Below, one piece after another: positions 59,218 through 64,000 of a stretch of DNA of 64,000 nt; within the stretch, counting starts at the first letter, position 1, and each line of letters opens with the position of its first letter. A model generated the notes under the pieces. The model was not told the DNA's origin, searched no databases, and saw nothing but the letters and a program-made list of their open reading frames with translations. The DNA comes from Rhodanobacteraceae bacterium (lineage in GTDB: Bacteria > Pseudomonadota > Gammaproteobacteria > Xanthomonadales > SZUA-5). The stretch spans positions 248,001 to 312,000 of the forward strand of contig JADJPR010000003.1 in the NCBI GenBank assembly GCA_016713135.1. The letters are read 5' to 3'. The position numbers were made by a program, and so were the translations under genes.

Positions 59218-59505
59218 GCAAGGTTTCATGGGACATCCTCCAGTGCCCGTTGGCAAAGCGCTGCCGCGCCCGCTGGGAGAAGTTGGAACCGGTACAAGGC
59301 GACACGGCCATCCGGTTCTGTGCTGCATGCGAGCGCTCGGTCTATCTGTGCCAGACCGACGAGGACCTGGAGCAAGCACAGCGCGCTCGGGCGCTGCGTG
59401 GCGCTGGAAATCCCCACCGTCGGTGTCATGCATGTCGGTCAGCCGTACCCGGTTCGAGATCTGTACGGAGAGACGCAGTCGGTCAGCGACGACGCCGAGC
59501 AGTGA
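59214..59505 (+). pseudogene. Small Cys-rich (zinc-ribbon-like) protein, frameshifted
   Basis: ATG overlaps the Hsp70-like stop (ATGA). MSKVSWDILQCPLAKRC and RFCAACERSVYLCQTDEDL give five cysteines that could bind zinc. One extra base at about 59387 breaks the frame, which resumes as GRCVALEIPTVGVMHVGQ and ends at 59505. Corrected length is 96 aa. It is coupled to the Hsp70-like gene and is probably its partner. Family not recognised. Confidence 0.65.
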
Positions 59506-59556
59506 CAAGGAAGCCCGCATTTACTGAGTCATCACTGGCCTCGCCTGGACGTGCGG

Positions 59557-60282
59557 CTACAGCACAGCGTCCCGTTCCCAAGGCAGGTCCGTGTCGCTGA
59601 AATGTCCCCAGCGGGCCAGTTCGGCCAGGTCAGGCACGGGAAACGTCGTTCCGCTGCGCCGCAGGCTCAAATCGAAATGCCTTGCCAACGCGCCGGCATC
59701 GATGTCGCTGCCGTCTGCGCGGGTGGCGCGTAGCAGGCGTGCCGAACGATCGCCGGGGAACCAGCCGAGGACGACCTGCGCCTCGCGGGCCAGCCCGAGC
59801 TGTACGATCATTTTGGCGAGCCGGCTCGCGTGCATGGCGCCGGCGCGGTCGGCTTTGAAGAAGTCCTTGCCGGACCAGGCGCCGCCGCCGATGGGAACGC
59901 GCGGACCGTAGGCGTCGACCACGAGCTTCTTGCCGGACAGGCCGTTGTCGCCTTCCGGGCCGCCGACCTCGAAGGCCCCGGCACCATTGACGGTCAGTTG
60001 ATCCGGCAACTGTGCGGACAAGCCCGGCAGGCGCGCTGCCGCCCGTTGTAGCTCGTCGGCCACCGCCAGGCGAACGGCCCGGTGCAGTGCGATCTCGTCC
60101 GCCGAGGTGCGCTGCTGCAACGAGCAACTGAAGGCCTGCAATGACCAGCTCTGCGTGGTCGTCCCTGTGCTTTCGCTGAGCCAGATCAGCACCTTGCCAT
60201 CCGGCCCCAGTCCGAGTTCCGGCGACTGCCGGCGCAGCGCGTGCAGCCGCTGCGCGAGGCGGCGCACCAGCCAGTGCTCCAC
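59557..60282 (-). CDS. S-adenosylmethionine synthetase-like protein lacking the N-terminal domain
   Basis: The C-terminal half aligns clearly by eye with MAT: EVGGPEGDNGLSGKKLVVDAYG (107-126) and GGGAWSGKDFFKADRAGAM match the conserved GGPxGDxGLTGRKIIVDTYG and GGGAFSGKDPTKVDRSA segments. Upstream, the frame remains open beyond the GTG start to about 60375 and reads GPDHCIGYANH...LPVEHWLVRRLAQRL, resembling the central GDQGxMFGYA...MPLPI..AH domain. The N-terminal domain with HPDK is absent. No ATG exists in the upstream part, so translation may start at GTG 60282, at a non-standard codon, or the gene may carry a frameshift. It is the last gene of the MoxR operon. Confidence 0.75.
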   Translation of the reverse strand: MEHWLVRRLAQRLHALRRQSPELGLGPDGKVLIWLSESTGTTTQSWSLQAFSCSLQQRTSADEIALHRAVRLAVADELQRAAARLPGLSAQLPDQLTVNGAGAFEVGGPEGDNGLSGKKLVVDAYGPRVPIGGGAWSGKDFFKADRAGAMHASRLAKMIVQLGLAREAQVVLGWFPGDRSARLLRATRADGSDIDAGALARHFDLSLRRSGTTFPVPDLAELARWGHFSDTDLPWERDAVL

Positions 60283-60331
60283 CGGCAGATGGCCGGTCTC
60301 TGCCAGATGGTTGGCGTAGCCGATGCAATGA

Positions 60332-61720
60332 TCAGGCCCCAGATTTGAGAACGGCAGTGTGTCGGGCGACGTCTTTCAGGTCGGTCTGGTTGGTTCCGGT
60401 GCCGAGGTAAGCCACGGCCAGCGTCGCCCGCGTCAGCGTGTCCAGATGGCTGCCGCCTGGAGCGCCCACCCAGCCATCGGTGATCAGCACGGCGCGCCGC
60501 ACGCGGTGTGTTGCCATGTGTTCGGCGACGCAGGCGATGTCGGTGCCGCCGCTGCTCTGGCACACGCCGGCCCGGAGTTGCGCGAGCGAGACGTTGGCGA
60601 TCAGGGTCGAGAACAGGTGCACCGTCGGATGCACGAGCGCCTCGCAGTCGAGCACGGCCCCGTACAAGGCGTTGAGTACGCTGTTCATGCTGCCCGAGAC
60701 ATCCAGATAGACATGCACCCGCGCGCCGGCGCTGATGCGGCGTCGCCACGGCAGCGCGTCAGGATGCAGCAGCGGCTCGGCGCCCAGTGCCCGCAGTACC
60801 AGCGAGCGGCGCGCCATCGTCGGCAATGGCGTGACCGTGACCATGGCGTCGTCGCCCAGCCTGCGTACCCGGCCCGATCCATGCTCGCCAGCCACCTGGC
60901 GAATCAGGCGGCGCAGCAGCGTGCGGTTGCTCGGGTCACGCTGTGCGGTCACCGAACTGGCTCTGAGCACGTCGGCCAGCGAGCGGCCGCGGATCGGATC
61001 TGGCGGTTGCGGCCACTGTTCAACCAGCTCGCGCACGATGTCGAACATCAGCGGCGATTGCTGTTCCAGCTGACCTTCAGCGGTGCCCGGCGTCGCGTGT
61101 CCGCCGAGCAGCGGCACGCCATCCACATCGGCGACGAGATCGCCGGCGGCAGCCAGCAGCTTGGGCAGCACCGCGAACACCTCGTGATAGCTGGCGCCGG
61201 TGTCCGAATAGAGCGCGGCGTGCAACTCCTGGGCCCGGTCGCGCCAGGACACCGGCAGCACAAGCACGGCCGGCGCCACGCCCGGCGTGTGTGGCCATCC
61301 CGGGGGCGGCCGCAGCAGGCACTCCGGGAAGCGCTCGGCGCTGTAGTAGTCGCTGAAGAACGCGGTGTGCTCCGCTCCGGGGAACATGCGGCAGACGATG
61401 CCGTTGATCACGGCATCGAAGACGAAGTTGTGCGCGGGCGTGCTGCGTGGAAACAGCGTGGTGTGGCCGAGCAGCACGTGATGCAACTCATGCATGACCA
61501 GCATCAGCAGCTTCTCCGGCGTCGCCGCAAAGGCCTGTACGAACGCCGGATTGATCAGCATGCGCGGCTGGATGCGGCACTCCACGGCCGCCGTGGGCAC
61601 GCTGTCGGTCTCGACAATATCCAGCAGCCTGAGCAGCCCCGACAGCGCGTAGGAACCGCTCGGGAATGCATCGAGGATTCGCTCGGCCAGCGCGCTGTCA
61701 TTACCGCGCAGCGCACTCAT
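60332..61720 (-). CDS. Metallopeptidase-VWA protein (DUF2201-like)
   Basis: A 462-residue protein. The N-terminal domain carries HELHHVLLGH (77-86), an HExxH zinc metallopeptidase motif. The C-terminal von Willebrand A domain starts VHVYLDVSGSM (335-345) with a MIDAS DxSxS and continues through FSTLIANVSL and GTDIACVAEHM to LITDGWVG. Peptidase-like plus VWA is the DUF2201 architecture, often encoded beside MoxR ATPases. ATG at 61718-61720 overlaps the upstream orphan's stop (ATGA). The AAA ATPase two genes upstream is the expected partner. Confidence 0.9.
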   Translation of the reverse strand: MSALRGNDSALAERILDAFPSGSYALSGLLRLLDIVETDSVPTAAVECRIQPRMLINPAFVQAFAATPEKLLMLVMHELHHVLLGHTTLFPRSTPAHNFVFDAVINGIVCRMFPGAEHTAFFSDYYSAERFPECLLRPPPGWPHTPGVAPAVLVLPVSWRDRAQELHAALYSDTGASYHEVFAVLPKLLAAAGDLVADVDGVPLLGGHATPGTAEGQLEQQSPLMFDIVRELVEQWPQPPDPIRGRSLADVLRASSVTAQRDPSNRTLLRRLIRQVAGEHGSGRVRRLGDDAMVTVTPLPTMARRSLVLRALGAEPLLHPDALPWRRRISAGARVHVYLDVSGSMNSVLNALYGAVLDCEALVHPTVHLFSTLIANVSLAQLRAGVCQSSGGTDIACVAEHMATHRVRRAVLITDGWVGAPGGSHLDTLTRATLAVAYLGTGTNQTDLKDVARHTAVLKSGA

Positions 61721-62190
61721 GGCAGCACCGGCGGTAGTCGCCCCGCAAAGGCCGGTGGCACCAGCAGCGACACCGGCTCCCGCCGCAGAGCGACCGTCAG
61801 CAAAGGCGTCTTGCTGCGCAGCCACACGGTCGCGGCCGACTTGCTCAGGATCGCCAGCACGGTGAGCGGATCACGCCAGCGCAGCAGGTGGTCGTCCCTG
61901 ACGGGGATCACGGCGCAACCGTCGGGCAATGGCAGCTCGTCGGCACGCTGGTTGATCAGCGCCGCCAACTGGCGCGACGGATCAGCGTCCGGCACGGCAC
62001 CCAGTCGCAGCAGCGCCTCCTGCGGCGTCAGTCCGCACCAGTCGGCGTCCAGTTCGACGCGGACCGGCGTGCCGAACAGGCGTTCACCCTGATATTTGAT
62101 GCAGGTGACGCCGGAGCCGCCAGGCAGGTTGCGCGTCGCCAGGGCCGACAGGCCCTCGTACTTGACGACGCTCTTGGGCGGCGCGCTCAT
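61717..62190 (-). CDS. Orphan protein between the MoxR ATPase and VWA genes
   Basis: A 157-residue protein starting MSAPPKSVVKYEGLSALATRN. It has mixed alpha/beta character (LFGTPVRVELDADWCGLTPQEALLRLGAV; CAVIPVRDDHLLRWRDPL). No recognised domain. It overlaps the VWA gene by 4 bases and follows the MoxR gene by 31, so it is an integral operon member and possibly an adaptor. Confidence 0.75.
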   Translation of the reverse strand: MSAPPKSVVKYEGLSALATRNLPGGSGVTCIKYQGERLFGTPVRVELDADWCGLTPQEALLRLGAVPDADPSRQLAALINQRADELPLPDGCAVIPVRDDHLLRWRDPLTVLAILSKSAATVWLRSKTPLLTVALRREPVSLLVPPAFAGRLPPVLP

Positions 62191-62221
62191 GTTGTGCAGC
62201 AGAGTGGGTGGCGATCCGCGT

Positions 62222-63652
62222 TCATGCACACCTCATCAGCTGGTCCGTGGTCGCGAACGCGGCGAAGGCCTGCTCGGCGTCCTGCGGCGTCTGCAACTGC
62301 TTGCGGGCAAACAGCGAGGCCACCGCGTTGGCCTGCAGATGGGCGCGTGCGTCCTCCGGGTCCAGCCGCGACAGCAGATCCTTGATGCGTCCCCATGTCG
62401 TGTAACGGCCATTCGATGCGTGCAGCGTCTCGGAGAACTGCGGTGGCAGGGCGAGGTCGCGGTAGGTCGCACCGGCCTGCGCGGCAATCGCGGCGTTCAG
62501 CCGTCCGATGGCGCCGGTCTCGAACAAGTGCACGATGGCAGCCTCGCGGGCACCATGGGGCAACTGCGCCAGCGCGTCGGCGGCGATGCGCGAGAACTCG
62601 CTCCTCGGCAGCCGGCTGGCGCGGACGGCCAACTGCAGCCGCGTCAGCGGGTCCGACGCGCACAGGATGGCGCGCAAAGGATCGTTGGCCGCGAGGTGGA
62701 TAGTGCGCACGGCTTCACGATGTGCGGCCAGCAGCTTGATCTCCGGAATCGCAATGCCCTGGGCCCGTTGCGGCAGGCTGCTGCGCAATGCCAGCAGCGT
62801 CTGGTCGGACACGTCGGCATTCGGATCGATCGCCAGCGCCGCTGCGTTCACCGCCAGCACACCGCGGTAGAGCAGATTGGCGCGGCGTGGGCTGAGCGCC
62901 AGCCCCACCTGCGCCAGCAGCGCTGCCACCGTCTGCACATACTGCGCCGCAGCGTCGGCAAAGCTGTCTGGAAAGGCCTCCAGGTTGGCGCGGGTGCGCC
63001 CGATCAGATCGATCAGAAACTGGGCGTCCGCGGCACGCACCGGGGTGTCCCGCGCGCGGATCACCGCCAGTTGCTGCGCCAGCGTGAACTGCGCCCAGGG
63101 CGGCATCTCGATCACAGAAGCGAAGCGATCGGCCAGCGCGGCATCCAGCGGTTCCGATCCGGCATAGCCATTGTCGTCGTCCTCCGTGCCCGGTGGGTTC
63201 ATCGCAGCCCAGCGGTAGCGCAACGCATCCAGCGCGATCCCCTGCACGCGGCGTTCGTGGATGATCGGAAACAGCTTGTTCTGGATGTCCGGCCGGCAGC
63301 GGCTGATCTCGTCGAAGATCACCGCTCCGGCCCCCCAGATCGACGCCGGCGTGTGCGCATAGGCCAGCGAGCCATCCTTGCCGGGCAGCGGAAAGCCGAC
63401 CAGATCGTCGAAGTTGAGCAGGCTGGCGTTGTAATGGCGGAACTCCAGCCCCAAGGCCTGCGCCACACGCGTCAGCAGCAGGCTCTTGGCCGTGCCGTGC
63501 GCGCCGATCAGCAGCAGCGGATCCTGGGTGACCAGCGCCGCCAGCAATGGCGCCTCGATGGATGACAGACCGATCAGCCCGAGTCGCTCGAGCCAGCCCT
63601 TGCTGCCCACTGCCGCTGAAACCGTGTTCTTCGCTGCTGCCGTGCGTCCCAT
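62222..63652 (-). CDS. MoxR-type AAA ATPase
   Basis: A 476-residue AAA_5/MoxR ATPase. Walker A GAHGTAKS (50-57), Walker B VIFDEIS (111-117), pore-loop-like region NFDDLVGFPLPG, sensor RWAAMNPPG, and an arginine-containing ADRFA segment. A C-terminal extension of about 200 residues is mainly helical (TPR-like or lid). MoxR ATPases remodel or activate proteins together with VWA partners. First gene of the four-gene minus-strand operon. The ATG at 63650-63652 is chosen; upstream frame is non-coding. A palindrome lies about 250 bases upstream. Confidence 0.92.
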   Translation of the reverse strand: MGRTAAAKNTVSAAVGSKGWLERLGLIGLSSIEAPLLAALVTQDPLLLIGAHGTAKSLLLTRVAQALGLEFRHYNASLLNFDDLVGFPLPGKDGSLAYAHTPASIWGAGAVIFDEISRCRPDIQNKLFPIIHERRVQGIALDALRYRWAAMNPPGTEDDDNGYAGSEPLDAALADRFASVIEMPPWAQFTLAQQLAVIRARDTPVRAADAQFLIDLIGRTRANLEAFPDSFADAAAQYVQTVAALLAQVGLALSPRRANLLYRGVLAVNAAALAIDPNADVSDQTLLALRSSLPQRAQGIAIPEIKLLAAHREAVRTIHLAANDPLRAILCASDPLTRLQLAVRASRLPRSEFSRIAADALAQLPHGAREAAIVHLFETGAIGRLNAAIAAQAGATYRDLALPPQFSETLHASNGRYTTWGRIKDLLSRLDPEDARAHLQANAVASLFARKQLQTPQDAEQAFAAFATTDQLMRCA

Positions 63653-63928
63653 GACGTGCTCCTGGTCCCGAAAAAGGGCGGGCCGGCGCAGCCACAACGG
63701 TGGGCGACACCGACGCTTTAGCAGTACTTGATGAGTCGCCCCGCAAGTTGTCACTTGAAATCGGCGACGCCTGTCAGTCGCAGGGACAGGCACCTGGAAT
63801 CGTGCAACGCAAACGCTCTACTGGCTGTGGCCCCGCATGAAGTTGTCTTGAACCGGCGGAAGGCCTCGATGGGCCGAATTCAGCATGGGTTGCGCCCGTC
63901 TCACCAAGTGAGACGGCGAACGCCCGGA
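63653..63928. other. Upstream region of the MoxR operon
   Basis: A 276-base stretch without a gene. It holds the palindrome described at 63896-63916. No convincing sigma-70 promoter pair is seen. Confidence 0.4.
63896..63916. promoter_or_regulatory. 9-bp palindrome upstream of the MoxR operon
   Basis: Perfect arms CCGTCTCAC and GTGAGACGG around CAA. It shares the GTCTCA/TGAGAC core with the palindrome at 56779-56803. It lies just after the stop of the preceding minus-strand gene, so it could be an operator or a short hairpin for that gene's end. Confidence 0.5.
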
Positions 63929-64000
63929 TCAATCGTCGTCGTCTTCGCTGGCTGGCTCCGCGAAGATCGCGGCGGCACGTGCTGCGGCGTAGTCCCAGGC
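63929..64000 (-). CDS. C-terminal 23 residues of a gene running off the right edge
   Basis: The minus-strand frame from the window edge ends AWDYAAARAAAIFAEPASEDDDD with TGA at 63929-63931. The acidic tail is typical of a real C-terminus. It lies upstream of the MoxR operon in the same direction. Product unknown. Confidence 0.5.
   Translation of the reverse strand, partial: AWDYAAARAAAIFAEPASEDDDD

Overview
The window is GC-rich DNA from a gammaproteobacterium, most likely a member of the Xanthomonadales/Lysobacterales. The support is a Clp-type Crp regulator next to a gammaproteobacterial speD and coq7, rplM-rpsI followed by tRNA-Gln, a zapB-like/zapA/6S RNA/ygfA block, a TIGR02999-type sigma factor paired with a Ser/Thr kinase, and secreted proteins ending in a GFE motif. 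No species name can be fixed from sequence alone.

Layout. 1-5.9 kb: minus-strand soluble NAD-dependent formate dehydrogenase operon fdsG-fdsB-fdsA-fdsD with 4-base start/stop overlaps, a repeat hairpin between B and A, and a partial kinase-like reading frame after fdsD. 6-17 kb: mainly housekeeping genes, comprising an EVE protein, ygfA, 6S RNA, zapA, a zapB-like gene, a GPH/MFS transporter, purH, fis, crp/clp, speD, coq7, a glycolate-oxidase-type Fe-S protein, rplM, rpsI and tRNA-Gln(CTG). 16.7-24.2 kb: a Fic protein, a long 2-oxoglutarate/Fe(II) oxygenase-like protein, an ADOP-type ABC permease and an orphan. 24.3-29.3 kb: an ECF sigma factor, a receptor-type Ser/Thr kinase with TPRs and a large secreted protein. 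29.3-31.3 kb: arsM and arsS (arsenic methylation/arsenosugar). 31.5-44 kb: DUF3016, a tiny double-glycine peptide, a Pat-like acyltransferase, an isoquinoline-1-oxidoreductase-like pair (large subunit frameshifted), a dicarboxylate symporter, a GH13 lipoprotein, DUF952 and YchJ. 44-52 kb: an M28 peptidase, an SUMF1-domain protein, rnd and a beta-propeller sensor kinase (frameshifted). tRNA-Ala(CGC) lies at 52.08 kb.

From the tRNA-Ala to the right edge the character changes. There are transposase remnants, orphan genes with lower GC at third positions, and then a compact set of regulatory/chaperone-like genes. These are a histone-deacetylase-family gene with an orphan partner (minus), divergently an Hsp70-type ATPase with a TPR tail plus a small Cys-rich protein (plus), and convergently an operon of a MoxR-type AAA ATPase, an orphan, a metallopeptidase-VWA (DUF2201-like) protein and a SAM-synthetase-like protein lacking the usual N-terminal domain (minus). 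Perfect palindromes with a shared GTCTCA/TGAGAC core lie in the divergent promoter and upstream of the MoxR operon. This is the best candidate for an undescribed system in the window.

At least nine single-base reading-frame breaks are visible, seven of them within 56.6-59.4 kb. Protein similarity continues on both sides of each, so they are either sequence errors or very recent gene inactivation. Several families of intergenic inverted repeats also recur.
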